64,000 nucleotides of DNA from Paracoccus sp. JM45 (GCF_003590715.1 NZ_QQVY01000003.1:248001-312000); one strand, 5' to 3'; positions 42,977 through 52,555 are shown, numbered from the stretch's first letter. A program made the numbers and translations. Notes: a model not told the origin generated them from the letters alone.

Positions 42977-45343
42977 ATGGATGTGATCGATGATTCCGAA
43001 GGTGATGCCCCCGTGCCGCTGTCGCAACGCGCGATGGCCGCACGCCCGATGCCCTATCTTGAAGGGCTGAATGCTGCACAACGTGCTGCGGTCGAAGCGC
43101 TGGACGGACCCGTCCTGATGCTGGCGGGGGCAGGGACGGGCAAAACCCGCGCCCTGACCACGCGGATCGCGCATCTGCTGATGCAGGGCAAGGCGCGGCC
43201 CGGACAGTTGCTGGCCGTCACCTTTACCAATAAGGCCGCGCGCGAGATGAAGGAACGCATCGCCAAACTGCTTGGCGAAACGGTCGAGGGAATGCCCTGG
43301 CTGGGCACTTTCCATTCGATCAGCGTCAAGATCTTGCGCCGCCATGCGGAATTGATCGGCCATGACGGTCTTCACCTGAAGCCTAGTTTTACGATTCTGG
43401 ACACCGACGACCAGATCCGCTTGTTAAAGCAGCTGATCCGCGCCGAAAATATCGACGAAAAGCGCTGGCCGCCACGGCAATTGGCCCATCTGATCGATGG
43501 CTGGAAGAACCGCTGTATCACGCCCGCAACCCTGCCCAAGGGCGAGGAAGCGGCTTTCGATGGCAAGGGTGGTAAGCTTTATGCGGCTTATCAGGACCGG
43601 CTGCTGACGCTGAACGCGGTTGATTTCGGTGATCTGCTGATGCATTGCGTGACGCTGTTTCAGGCACATCCTGATGTCTTGCGGCAATGGCAGGACCGTT
43701 TCCGCTATGTGCTGGTGGACGAATATCAGGATACCAACGTCGCCCAATACATGTGGCTGCGGCTGCTGGCCCAATCGCATCACAACATCTGTTGCGTGGG
43801 TGATGACGACCAGTCGATCTATGGCTGGCGCGGGGCCGAGGTAGGCAACATCCTGCGGTTTGAAAAAGACTTTCCGGGCGCCGAGGTGATCCGGCTGGAA
43901 CAGAATTACCGGTCCACTCCGCAGATTCTGGGGGCCGCATCAGGGTTGATTGCCGCCAACAGCGGTCGTTTGGGTAAAACGCTGTGGACCGATGCCGAGG
44001 CTGGCGAACCCGTGCGTCTGATCGGCCATTGGGACGGCGAGGCGGAAGCCCGTTGGATCGGAGAGGAGATCGAATCTTACCAGGGCGGCCATCGGGCGGC
44101 TCTGGGAAAGGTTTCCTTGGATGATATCGCGATTCTAGTTCGGGCATCCCATCAGATGCGCGCGTTCGAGGACCGCTTTATGACCATCGGGTTGCCCTAT
44201 CGGGTGATCGGCGGACCGCGTTTCTATGAACGGCAGGAAATCCGCGACGCGATGGCCTATTTCCGGCTGGTCGTCAGTCCCGATGATGATCTGGCGTTCG
44301 AACGTGTGGTAAACACCCCCAAGCGTGGTCTTGGCGACAAGGCATTGCAGACCATCCAGCTGGCCGCCCGACAGAATGGCGTCAACCTGCTGGAGGGGGC
44401 GAAAATCGCGGTCGAGGAAAAGCACCTTGGCGGCAAGGGGTTGGCCAATCTGCGCGACTTTGTGGCGCTGATCGGACGGTCGCATATGGCCGTTCTGGAC
44501 GGCGCCAACCATATTGAGCTGGCTGAACGAATTCTGGACGAATCCGACTATACTGCCATGTGGCAGAACGACAAATCGCCCGATTCCCCCGGTCGTCTGG
44601 AGAACCTGAAGGAACTGGTCAAGGCGCTGGAAGAATTCGAGAATCTTCAGGGTTTCCTTGAACATGTCGCCTTGGTCATGGACCGCGATGACGGCCAGCA
44701 GACCGAACAGGTCAGCATTATGACCCTGCATGGGGCCAAAGGTCTGGAATTTCCGGTCGTCTTTCTGCCGGGTTGGGAAGACGGGCTGTTCCCCAACCAG
44801 CGCGCCATGGATGAACAGGGCACCAAAGGCTTGGAGGAGGAGCGCCGTCTGGCCTATGTCGGCATCACCCGCGCCGAGCGTTTGGCCACGATCAGCTTTG
44901 CGGGCAATCGACGGATGTATGGTCAATGGCAAAGCGCACTGCCATCGCGTTTCATCGACGAACTGCCCGAACAGCATGTCGAGGTTCTGACTCCGCCGGG
45001 GCTTTACGGGGGGGGATATGGCGCGGCTATGGCATCGGCTGGCGGGGCGCAGATGCATGATCGTGCCGCCAATGCCGATGTCTATAATTCGCCGGGCTGG
45101 AAGCGGATGCAGGCAAAAGCGTCCGAACGGCGTGCCCCTGTCCATCGCACGCCCGTCATCATCGATGCAAAGCCTGCCAGCCGTTTCAGCGTGGGCGATA
45201 AAGTCACCCACGTCAAATTCGGCGAGGGTGAAGTGATGGGCGTTGCCGAAGACACTCTGACCATCCAGTTCCCGGCAGGCTTCAAGAACATCAAGGCAGC
45301 CTATGTGCAGGCCGCCGGTGATGTGGACGACGTGCCGTTCTAG
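42977..45343 (+). CDS. uvrD: ATP-dependent 3'-5' DNA helicase UvrD/PcrA
   Basis: The 788-residue superfamily 1A helicase acts in excision and mismatch repair and removes RecA filaments. Motifs seen: Walker A GAGTGKT (51-57), FTNKAAREM, LVDEYQDTN, GDDDQSIYGWRGA, QNYRST, IMTLHGAKGLEFPVVFL and VGITRAE. The C-terminus has a Tudor-like module (FSVGDKVTHVKFGEGEVMG) that in PcrA/UvrD binds RNA polymerase. ATG 42977 has only a weak GAAAG site. Its stop shares CTAG with the stop of the convergent ecsC-like gene. Confidence 0.94.
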   Translation: MDVIDDSEGDAPVPLSQRAMAARPMPYLEGLNAAQRAAVEALDGPVLMLAGAGTGKTRALTTRIAHLLMQGKARPGQLLAVTFTNKAAREMKERIAKLLGETVEGMPWLGTFHSISVKILRRHAELIGHDGLHLKPSFTILDTDDQIRLLKQLIRAENIDEKRWPPRQLAHLIDGWKNRCITPATLPKGEEAAFDGKGGKLYAAYQDRLLTLNAVDFGDLLMHCVTLFQAHPDVLRQWQDRFRYVLVDEYQDTNVAQYMWLRLLAQSHHNICCVGDDDQSIYGWRGAEVGNILRFEKDFPGAEVIRLEQNYRSTPQILGAASGLIAANSGRLGKTLWTDAEAGEPVRLIGHWDGEAEARWIGEEIESYQGGHRAALGKVSLDDIAILVRASHQMRAFEDRFMTIGLPYRVIGGPRFYERQEIRDAMAYFRLVVSPDDDLAFERVVNTPKRGLGDKALQTIQLAARQNGVNLLEGAKIAVEEKHLGGKGLANLRDFVALIGRSHMAVLDGANHIELAERILDESDYTAMWQNDKSPDSPGRLENLKELVKALEEFENLQGFLEHVALVMDRDDGQQTEQVSIMTLHGAKGLEFPVVFLPGWEDGLFPNQRAMDEQGTKGLEEERRLAYVGITRAERLATISFAGNRRMYGQWQSALPSRFIDELPEQHVEVLTPPGLYGGGYGAAMASAGGAQMHDRAANADVYNSPGWKRMQAKASERRAPVHRTPVIIDAKPASRFSVGDKVTHVKFGEGEVMGVAEDTLTIQFPAGFKNIKAAYVQAAGDVDDVPF

Positions 45344-46128
45344 GCGCTTTTGCTGCGGCGTCCCAGACGCGGCTTATGGCCTGCGCGTTCCAGCGCCTTG
45401 GCATAGGCCGCGTCGATATCGCTGTCGGGATGTTCCTGTTCCAGACGCAGCAGGCGGAAATGAATCTGCGCGACGTTTTCATAATATTCGACAAAGGCGT
45501 AATTGATCGCGGCACCGGTAGCGGCCCCAAGAACCGGCATTGTCTGCGCCCCCAGCTTGGTCGTCACACGCGCCGCAAATCCGCTGGCAAAGCGAGAGAT
45601 AAGCGCTGATACGGTTTGCCCGTTGGTCAGCACGCGATTGGCCAGAAACGATTTGGCTGCCGCGTCGCCGTCATCACCCGGTTCGCCGTATTGGAAGACG
45701 GCCAGACATTCCAGCCTGACCCTTGGATCGGATGTGTCGAACCCGTGCTGGCGCGCGACCTTCTGGATGCTGTTGAAAATCACCGTGGTCGAGGCGACCA
45801 GATCGGGCACCAGTCCTGCAAAACCGAACCAGCCGCCGGTGGCGCCTGACACCACCGCGGCCGCGCGATTGGCCATCAGGGGGGCTGCCCGCACCAGCCC
45901 GATCTGGTCGGTTTTGCCTGACAGGTCATAAAGCTGCTGGAACGCGCTTTCCAGAACCGTTTCCAGCGCGACAGGCGACATGCCCAGCACGGTGGTGGCC
46001 GCGCTGTCCGTCAGGCGGCCTATGGCTTCGACCCCGCGCATCAGAAAACTGCGACCGCGCAGATGGCGGGCGGCCAGCAGGTCAAGTTCATGATCCAGAT
46101 TGCGTTCTACGGGGACGGGCAGGGCCAT
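45340..46128 (-). CDS. EcsC-family protein
   Basis: The 262-residue protein fits the EcsC family, named after a Bacillus protein linked to an ABC exporter and protein secretion; its biochemical role is unknown. It shows Gly/Ala-rich membrane-associating segments (AAAVVSGATGGWFGFAGLVPDLVAS split at about 90-115, and GAATGAAINYAF). ATG 46128 was preferred over ATG 46137 because the AAGGA site is well spaced only for the former. It is convergent with uvrD, and the two stops overlap. Confidence 0.8.
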   Translation of the reverse strand: MALPVPVERNLDHELDLLAARHLRGRSFLMRGVEAIGRLTDSAATTVLGMSPVALETVLESAFQQLYDLSGKTDQIGLVRAAPLMANRAAAVVSGATGGWFGFAGLVPDLVASTTVIFNSIQKVARQHGFDTSDPRVRLECLAVFQYGEPGDDGDAAAKSFLANRVLTNGQTVSALISRFASGFAARVTTKLGAQTMPVLGAATGAAINYAFVEYYENVAQIHFRLLRLEQEHPDSDIDAAYAKALERAGHKPRLGRRSKSA

Positions 46129-46270
46129 TCGTATCATTCCTTATCGCCGTGATCTTGTACTGGTAACGCATGCCGCGCAGTCGCGGTTGCCTGACGTGAC
46201 GCGACATCTGGCACCCGCTGCCATGGGCGTGCTAGCTTCTGCCCAAGAAAGAAGGGAAGGCGGGGGTGAT

Positions 46271-46549
46271 GTGGCGCTGATCAGGCTATGGCTGTTCATG
46301 ATTGCGGTCCAGTTGTTGTTTTACGTGCTGTTGCGGGTCTATGTCCGGTCACAGCAGATCGAGCGGCTGGAGAACCGTTGGGATGCCCGTCATCCCGATC
46401 GGGCAGGGGACAGCGTGGCCCGCCGCGCCTTTATCGACAAGGCGATGGTCGGTTTTGAAAAAAGCCTGAAATCGCGTCTGACCCTGCTGGTCTTTGTTTT
46501 GCCGACGCTGGCCGTTCTGGGCATCGTCTATCTGGTCAACTGGCACTAG
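46271..46549 (+). CDS. Small two-helix membrane protein
   Basis: The 92-residue protein has two predicted membrane helices (about 3-23 and 69-89) joined by a charged, Arg/Glu-rich loop (YVRSQQIERLENRWDARHP). I do not recognise a named family. GTG 46271 was chosen because the helix begins right after it and GGGGGTGAT lies just upstream; the open frame extends further 5' without a signal. It heads a four-gene run (this, DUF1523, deoC, ALDH16) with gaps of 13, -4 and 9 nt. Confidence 0.75.
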   Translation: MALIRLWLFMIAVQLLFYVLLRVYVRSQQIERLENRWDARHPDRAGDSVARRAFIDKAMVGFEKSLKSRLTLLVFVLPTLAVLGIVYLVNWH

Positions 46550-46562
46550 GAGCTGCTGTCTT

Positions 46563-47147
46563 ATGTATTACGTCCGCGTCGCGATCGGCGTCCTGTTCGG
46601 CATCTTTGCCTTTGCCCTGCTGGATTATACCCTGCCGTCGAAAAACACGGTCCGGATCAGCAACACCTATAACCGGCTGTCCTCGATCTCGCCTGCGACC
46701 AGCATCTTCTGGGCGTCCGACAGCACGGGCACGGTGGAAAATTCGTCCGGCCAGCGCGATGTGCGCTTTATCGACACCGTTCGCCCCGGCGGTAAGGTCT
46801 TTGTTTACCGCAACGAGGATACCGGCTGGGTCTGGCCGCCCTATTTCAAATACGACAGCTCGAACCTGCATGCCGAGGCGACGAACTTGAAATCACCCAC
46901 CGCAGACCCGATCTGGGTCAGCATCACCGCCTATGGCTGGCGGATGCCGTGGCTGTCGACCTATCCCAACGCCATCTCTATCAACACTGTCGCAGGTCCG
47001 GATGAACGGCCGCTGAACTGGCCCGCATTGGTGATCTGCACCGTGCTGCTGGTCCTGCTGGCGTTGTTCTGGCGGATGTGGGCACAATTCCAGCAACGCG
47101 GACTGGCCCCCTTGCGCGGCTGGCTGACACGAAAGGGCAAATCATGA
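46563..47147 (+). CDS. DUF1523 membrane protein
   Basis: The 194-residue protein matches DUF1523: an N-terminal helix (5-22), LPSKNTVRISNTYNR, a periplasmic domain containing VFVYRNEDTGWVWPPYFK (about 79-96), and a C-terminal helix (about 152-172) with a basic tail. The function is unknown. AGGAG lies at the end of the previous gene. Its stop overlaps the deoC start as ATGA, so membrane protein and aldolase are translationally coupled. Confidence 0.85.
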   Translation: MYYVRVAIGVLFGIFAFALLDYTLPSKNTVRISNTYNRLSSISPATSIFWASDSTGTVENSSGQRDVRFIDTVRPGGKVFVYRNEDTGWVWPPYFKYDSSNLHAEATNLKSPTADPIWVSITAYGWRMPWLSTYPNAISINTVAGPDERPLNWPALVICTVLLVLLALFWRMWAQFQQRGLAPLRGWLTRKGKS

Positions 47148-48085
47148 CCCAGAACCTCGGCACCGATCTGCAAACCGAATGGTTTGCGGATCTGCGGATC
47201 AACACCCCTGCAGTCGAACGTCGGGCAGCGACCCTGCCGGCGCGCCGCAGTCTGAAGAAAGACCATCAGGCGGCATGGCTGCTGAATGCTGTGCGCTGCA
47301 TCGACCTGACCACGCTGGCGGGTGACGATACGCCCGACCGCGTGGCACGTTTGTGTGCCAAGGCACGCCAGCCTATTGCGCCAGAACTGCTGGAGGCGAT
47401 GGGCGTCAGCGGCCTGACCACGGGTGCGGTCTGCGTTTACCCGACAATGGTCGGCCCCGCCAAACGCGCGCTTGGCAATTCCGGCATTCCGGTGGCCAGC
47501 GTCGCGACGGGCTTTCCCGCCGGTCTGATGCCGCTGGACATGCGTCTGGCCGAAATCCGTTACGCGCTGGACGAAGGCGCGGATGAAATCGACATCGTCA
47601 TCACCCGCGCCCATGTTCTGCAGGGCAACTGGACCGCGCTTTACGACGAATTGCGCGCCATGCGCGAGGCATGCGGCACGGCCCGCATGAAGGCCATTCT
47701 GGCCACCGGCGATCTGAAGTCGCTGGAAAACGTCGCGCGTGCCAGCCATGTCGCAATGCAGGCAGGGGCCGACTGGATCAAAACCTCGACAGGGAAAGAG
47801 GCTGTGAACGCCACGCTTCCGGTCAGTCTGGTCATGTGCCGGACCATTCGTGATTATGTTGCACGGACAGGGTATAAGGTCGGCTTCAAACCGGCGGGTG
47901 GTTTGCGCACCGGCAAGGATGCGATCAGCTGGCAGGTGCTGATGGCCGAGGAACTGGGACGCGAATGGCTGACGCCCGATCTGTTCCGGATCGGCGCCAG
48001 CAGCCTTCTGGGCGATATCGAACGACAAATCAGTCATCACGTGACGGGTCGCTATGCGGCGTCCCATCGTCTGGCACTTGCGTAA
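47144..48085 (+). CDS. deoC: Deoxyribose-phosphate aldolase
   Basis: DeoC splits 2-deoxyribose-5-phosphate into acetaldehyde and glyceraldehyde-3-phosphate. The 313-residue protein is of the longer type. The Schiff-base lysine is Lys213 in WIKTSTGKEA, the second lysine is Lys249 in GFKPAGGLRTGKDA, and the acid is Asp150 in ADEIDIVIT. It is coupled to DUF1523 upstream (ATGA) and 9 nt before the ALDH gene, which could oxidise the acetaldehyde. Confidence 0.94.
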   Translation: MTQNLGTDLQTEWFADLRINTPAVERRAATLPARRSLKKDHQAAWLLNAVRCIDLTTLAGDDTPDRVARLCAKARQPIAPELLEAMGVSGLTTGAVCVYPTMVGPAKRALGNSGIPVASVATGFPAGLMPLDMRLAEIRYALDEGADEIDIVITRAHVLQGNWTALYDELRAMREACGTARMKAILATGDLKSLENVARASHVAMQAGADWIKTSTGKEAVNATLPVSLVMCRTIRDYVARTGYKVGFKPAGGLRTGKDAISWQVLMAEELGREWLTPDLFRIGASSLLGDIERQISHHVTGRYAASHRLALA

Positions 48086-48094
48086 GGAAACGGG

Positions 48095-50434
48095 ATGAGC
48101 CTTGTGAACGATCTTATGAATTCGATGGAATACGGCCCCTCGTCCGAGGATGCGACCGCCGCCCGCGACTGGATGGCCCGTCGCGGCACCTTCGGCCATT
48201 ACATCAACGGCAGTTTCACGACGCCGGGGCAGGTGTTTGACACCCGCGATCCCTCAACCGGTGATGTGCTGGCGCGCGTCACTCAAGGCAGTGCCGATGA
48301 TGTCGCCGCCGCCGTCAAAGCTGCGCGCAAGGCGCAGAAATCATGGGGCAATCTGACGGGGACCGAACGCGCGCGATACCTCTATGCCATCGCCCGTCAT
48401 GTGCAGAAACGCGAACGATTTCTCTCTGTGCTGGAAACGCTGGACAACGGTAAACCCATCCGCGAGGCGCGCGACGGGGATATCCCTCTGGTCGCGCGGC
48501 ATTTCTATCACCATGCAGGCTGGGCCGAACTGCGCGACACGCAGTTCCCCGACCATGCGCCTTTGGGCGTCTGCGGGCAGATCATCCCGTGGAACTTCCC
48601 GCTGCTGATGCTGGCATGGAAGGTCGCGCCTGCGCTGGCCGCTGGCAATACGGTGGTGCTGAAGCCCGCCGAATACACCCCCCTGACCGCGTTGGCCTTT
48701 GCCGAGATTTGCCAAGAGGTCGGTCTGCCCGCAGGTGTCGTCAATATCGTCACCGGTGATGGCGATACCGGCGCGGCGCTTGTCGCAGCCGAGGTTGATA
48801 AAATTGCCTTTACCGGATCGACCGAGGTTGGTCGTGGTATTGCCAAGGCACTGGCCGGAACAGGGCGCAAGCTGACGCTGGAACTGGGCGGCAAGTCGCC
48901 CTTTATCGTTATGGATGACGCTGATCTGGACGCCGCTGTCGAAGGCGTTGTTGACAGCATCTGGTTCAATCAGGGGCAGGTCTGCTGTGCCGGTTCGCGT
49001 ATTCTGGTCGCCGAATCCGTGGCGGAACGGTTCGAAGCCCTGCTGTACGCCCGCATGACCCGCCTGCGTGTCGGCGCGCCCTTGGATAAATCCACTGATG
49101 TCGGTGCCATTGTTGACCCGATCCAAAAAGACCGCATCCTGTCGATCTGCAAGGCGGCGACCGATGCCGGTGCCGATCTGGTTGGCGGGCAGGCGCAGGA
49201 CGGCTGCTTTATCACGCCCGGTTATCTGAAAAACATCGCCCCCGCCAATCCCGGTATGCAGCAGGAAATCTTTGGCCCCATCGCTACCCTGTCCACCTTC
49301 CGCACCGCGGATGAGGCGGTCGAGCTGGCCAATAATACCCGCTTTGGTCTGGCAGGGTCGGTCTGGTCCGAAAGTGCGACGGTCGCCACCGATATGGCAT
49401 CGCGCATCAAGGCAGGGGTCATCTGGATCAACTGCGCGAATATGTTCGACGCGGCGGCCCCCTTTGGCGGCTATCGCGAAAGCGGCTATGGCCGTGAAGG
49501 TGGCCACGCAGGCATGCTGGACTATCTGGCAGCGCCCGAACCCAAGAACGGCGGCGAAGGTGGCAAGCTGAAGCCGCTGGTGGTGGCAACCGAGGCCACG
49601 GCGGCCAAGCCCGATGGCATTGACCGCACCGCCAAGATGTATATCGGCGGCGCGCAAAAGCGGCCTGATGGCGGATCATCCTATAGCGTGCCGGGCGGGC
49701 TTGCCCCCCTTGGCAGCCGCAAGGATATCCGCAACGCGGTCGAGGCAGCGTCGAAGGCCTCGAAGTGGGCCGGCATGGGCGGACATGCCCGCGCGCAGGT
49801 GCTGTATTTCCTTGCCGAAAACCTTTCCGCCCGTGCCGATGAATTCGCCGCACGGACCAACCGGCGTGAGGTGGATGCAGCCATCGCCCGCACCTTCCAT
49901 TATGCCGCTTGGGCCGATAAGTTCGATGGCCGCAATGTCCAGACCAAGCCCGGTCATCTGGTCAATGTGATCCCCGAACCTTTCGGCATCATCGGCATTG
50001 CCTGTGCGAACCGGAATCCATTGGTCGGTTTCCTGTCGCTGGTTCTGCCCGCAATTGCGATGGGCAACAGCGTCGTGGCGATTCCGGCGCAAAACGACCC
50101 ACTGGCGGTGACGGATCTGTATCAGGTGCTGGATACCTCGGACGTGCCGGCGGGGGTGGTGAATATCGTCACCGGACCGCGCGACGAACTGGCCACGCAT
50201 CTGGCGCTGCATGACGAGGTGTCTGCCATGTGGTATTGCGGAACGTCCGAAGGTCATGCGGCTGTTGATCAGGCGGCCAGCGGTAATCTGAAGCCTGTCT
50301 GGGCAGTGCCGCATCGCGACTGGACCGGAAATGATGCACAGGGCGAGGTGTTCTTGCATCGGGCGACGCGGTTGAAAACCGTCTGGCTGCCTTATGGTGC
50401 ATTGCCTGCGGGCACGGGCAGCGCAGCCTATTGA
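48095..50434 (+). CDS. Two-domain aldehyde dehydrogenase (ALDH16 type)
   Basis: The 779-residue protein has a complete N-terminal ALDH domain (about 25-500: PWNFPLLMLAWK, FTGSTEVGRGIAK, LELGGKSP with Glu263, GQVCCAG with Cys297, EIFGPIA) and a second, shorter ALDH-like domain (about 520-779) with no obvious catalytic cysteine motif. This is the ALDH16 architecture; bacterial forms, unlike vertebrate ones, keep the catalytic Cys. The deoC neighbour suggests it handles acetaldehyde or another product of deoxynucleoside breakdown. A strong terminator follows. Confidence 0.9.
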   Translation: MSLVNDLMNSMEYGPSSEDATAARDWMARRGTFGHYINGSFTTPGQVFDTRDPSTGDVLARVTQGSADDVAAAVKAARKAQKSWGNLTGTERARYLYAIARHVQKRERFLSVLETLDNGKPIREARDGDIPLVARHFYHHAGWAELRDTQFPDHAPLGVCGQIIPWNFPLLMLAWKVAPALAAGNTVVLKPAEYTPLTALAFAEICQEVGLPAGVVNIVTGDGDTGAALVAAEVDKIAFTGSTEVGRGIAKALAGTGRKLTLELGGKSPFIVMDDADLDAAVEGVVDSIWFNQGQVCCAGSRILVAESVAERFEALLYARMTRLRVGAPLDKSTDVGAIVDPIQKDRILSICKAATDAGADLVGGQAQDGCFITPGYLKNIAPANPGMQQEIFGPIATLSTFRTADEAVELANNTRFGLAGSVWSESATVATDMASRIKAGVIWINCANMFDAAAPFGGYRESGYGREGGHAGMLDYLAAPEPKNGGEGGKLKPLVVATEATAAKPDGIDRTAKMYIGGAQKRPDGGSSYSVPGGLAPLGSRKDIRNAVEAASKASKWAGMGGHARAQVLYFLAENLSARADEFAARTNRREVDAAIARTFHYAAWADKFDGRNVQTKPGHLVNVIPEPFGIIGIACANRNPLVGFLSLVLPAIAMGNSVVAIPAQNDPLAVTDLYQVLDTSDVPAGVVNIVTGPRDELATHLALHDEVSAMWYCGTSEGHAAVDQAASGNLKPVWAVPHRDWTGNDAQGEVFLHRATRLKTVWLPYGALPAGTGSAAY

Positions 50435-50436
50435 TG

Positions 50437-50464
50437 AAAAAGGGGGGCCACGCGGCCCCCCTTT
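50437..50464. terminator. Bidirectional terminator after the ALDH16 gene
   Basis: The GGGGGGCC and GGCCCCCC arms with an ACGC loop, AAAAA and TTT flanks, lie between the convergent ALDH16 and permease genes. Confidence 0.9.
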
Positions 50465-50467
50465 GCA

Positions 50468-51439
50468 TTAACGGCCCCGAATGCGCGGATCCATCGCATC
50501 GCGTAATCCGTCGCCGATATAGTTGACGCAAAGCACCGTCAGCGAGATCAGCACGCCGGGAAAGATTACCCGCGCGGGATATAGAACCATCTGGTCCACG
50601 GCGTCATATAGCAGACGCCCCCATGTCGGGAAGTCGGGCGGAAAGCCCAATCCCAGAAAGCTGAGCGCCGATTCCGTGATGATTGCGGTCGCAATCCCCA
50701 ATGTGGCCGCGACCATAATCGGCGACAGCACGTTCGGCAGGATGTGCCGCGTGATCATCTTGTGTGACGGCGTGCCGATAGAGCGTGCGGCCAGAATGAA
50801 TTCACGTTCCTTCAAACCCAAGACCTCACCCCGGACAATGCGGGCGGCCTGCATCCAACTGGTCGCGCCAATGGCCGATACGATCAGCAGGAAGATCCCG
50901 AAGGCTGAACCGAAAGTCTGGGACAAAGGCTCGCGGAACAGCGTCACCATCAGCAACAGCAGGGGCAGCAACGGCAGCGCCAGGAACAGCTCGGTCACGC
51001 GCATCAGGGGACCGTCGAGGCGGCGGAAATATCCCGCGACAACGCCGATCAGACTGCCGATGACGATTGCGATGCCCATAGCGGTCAGGCCCACCGCGAT
51101 CGAGACTTGCCCCCCTGCCATCAAGCGCGCCAGCAGGTCGCGCCCCAACTGGTCGGTGCCAAAGGGGTGCGCTAGCGAAAAGCCCTGATTGCGGGCACGG
51201 ATGTCTACAAAGGTCGGATCGATCCGCCACAAAAGCGGCCCGATGGACACGAACAGGATGATGCCGACCAACAGCACCAGCGCCACCATCGCACCCCGGT
51301 GGCTGCGGAACTGTCGCCAGACATCCGCCCATTGGCTGCGGTTCTTGGTGGGTGGCACAACAGGCGGACCTGATGCGGCGGGGGTTGCGGCATTGCCAGC
51401 GGCGGCGGTCAATATGGTGTCTTTGGTCGTATCAGTCAT
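50468..51439 (-). CDS. Oligopeptide ABC transporter permease (DppC/OppC type)
   Basis: The 323-residue inner-membrane protein has an unusual Pro/Ala-rich cytoplasmic N-terminus (about 1-45), then about six helices. It carries the OppC signatures HPFGTDQLGRDLLARLMAG (about 91-109), the EAA coupling loop EREFILAARSIGTPSHKMITRHILPN (split, about 210-235) and GLRDAMDPRIRGR at the end. It overlaps the preceding permease gene by 8 nt. Confidence 0.9.
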   Translation of the reverse strand: MTDTTKDTILTAAAGNAATPAASGPPVVPPTKNRSQWADVWRQFRSHRGAMVALVLLVGIILFVSIGPLLWRIDPTFVDIRARNQGFSLAHPFGTDQLGRDLLARLMAGGQVSIAVGLTAMGIAIVIGSLIGVVAGYFRRLDGPLMRVTELFLALPLLPLLLLMVTLFREPLSQTFGSAFGIFLLIVSAIGATSWMQAARIVRGEVLGLKEREFILAARSIGTPSHKMITRHILPNVLSPIMVAATLGIATAIITESALSFLGLGFPPDFPTWGRLLYDAVDQMVLYPARVIFPGVLISLTVLCVNYIGDGLRDAMDPRIRGR

Positions 51440-52439
51440 AGCGGATCCTTGGGTCCAGCACCCCGTAAAGGATGTCTGCGATCAGGGTGAAGACGACGAT
51501 CAGGATCGCGAAGATAAAGGTCAGCGTCAGAACCATGGGGATGTCATTGCCGTGGATGGCGGTGATCAGCAGCTGTCCAAGGCCGTTCACCTTGAAGACC
51601 TGTTCGGTGATGATCGCACCGCCAAAGACGGCCGGCAGACCAAGCGCAATGACGGTCACAACGGGGATCAGACTGTTGCGCAGCACATGCTTCAGCACGA
51701 CGACCTTTTCCGACAGCCCCTTGGCGCGGGCGGTGCGCACGTAATCCTGCCCCAGATTGTCCAGCATGGATGAACGCATGAAGCGGCTGATCTGCGCCGC
51801 ATTATACAGCGCCAGCACGGTAACAGGCATGATCATCTGGCGCATTTGTGCCAGAAAGCTGTCGAAGTCGCGGACAACCAGCGTCGTGTCATAAACCGAG
51901 GGGAACCATTGCAGGTTCACACCGAAGATGATGATCAGCACCACACCGGTAAAGAAGGTCGGCATCGAAAAGCCGATCATCGACACGAATGTGCCAATCT
52001 GGTCGAACCAGCTGTATTGCTTGTAAGCCGACAGGATGCCGATTGGGATCGCGATCAGGATGCCCACGACATAGGACATGCCGACCACGGTCAGCGTTTG
52101 TGGCACGCGCTGTGCGATCACGTCAAAGACGGGGCTGCGCGACTGGAAGCTGATGATGCGCTGCATATCTGCGGCAAAGCCTGTGCCGAAAATCTGGTCG
52201 AACCAGTGCAGCGGCTCGACCCAGAAGAACTGTTTCAGCCACAGGACATAGCGGATGGGCCAAGGCTCGCCCAACCCCAATGCAGCGCGCATCCGTTCGC
52301 GGACTTCGGGCGGGACGGTCAGGGGAACGTCGCCAAGCGGGTCGCCGGGGGATGCTTCCAGCAGCAGGAAGATCACCAGCGAAATGAAAAGCAATGTTGG
52401 TATCGCCAGCAATAGCCGGCGTATGGTGAAACTTAGCAT
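51432..52439 (-). CDS. Oligopeptide ABC transporter permease (DppB/OppB type)
   Basis: The 335-residue permease begins MLSFTIRRLLLAIPTLL with the first helix. It has GDPLGDVPLTVPPEV in the periplasmic loop, the EAA motif DYVRTARAKGLSEKVVVLKH and a final DILYGVLDPRIRYD, typical of DppB. ATG 52439 gives the canonical N-terminus. A 116-nt gap with two strong hairpins separates it from the binding-protein gene upstream, while it overlaps the second permease by 8 nt. Confidence 0.9.
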   Translation of the reverse strand: MLSFTIRRLLLAIPTLLFISLVIFLLLEASPGDPLGDVPLTVPPEVRERMRAALGLGEPWPIRYVLWLKQFFWVEPLHWFDQIFGTGFAADMQRIISFQSRSPVFDVIAQRVPQTLTVVGMSYVVGILIAIPIGILSAYKQYSWFDQIGTFVSMIGFSMPTFFTGVVLIIIFGVNLQWFPSVYDTTLVVRDFDSFLAQMRQMIMPVTVLALYNAAQISRFMRSSMLDNLGQDYVRTARAKGLSEKVVVLKHVLRNSLIPVVTVIALGLPAVFGGAIITEQVFKVNGLGQLLITAIHGNDIPMVLTLTFIFAILIVVFTLIADILYGVLDPRIRYD

Positions 52440-52469
52440 GGTGCCTCGATCCAGGTGTTGCGGGCATGG

Positions 52470-52548
52470 TCCTTCCCCCCTGTCACGGGGTCGCACATCA
52501 CATGCGACCCCGTGAGAGAGGGGAGGCCGCCCCCTTGCAGGGGCGGCG
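52470..52548 (-). promoter_or_regulatory. Tandem stem-loops between the binding-protein and permease genes
   Basis: Just after the binding-protein stop on the minus strand lies an 8-bp GC stem (52526-52533 with 52540-52547). Next to it is a perfect 13-bp stem (52483-52495 with 52503-52515) extended by flanking pyrimidine/purine pairing. Such structures commonly protect the upstream mRNA and reduce downstream expression, giving more binding protein than permease. Confidence 0.7.
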
Positions 52549-52555
52549 GCAGGTC

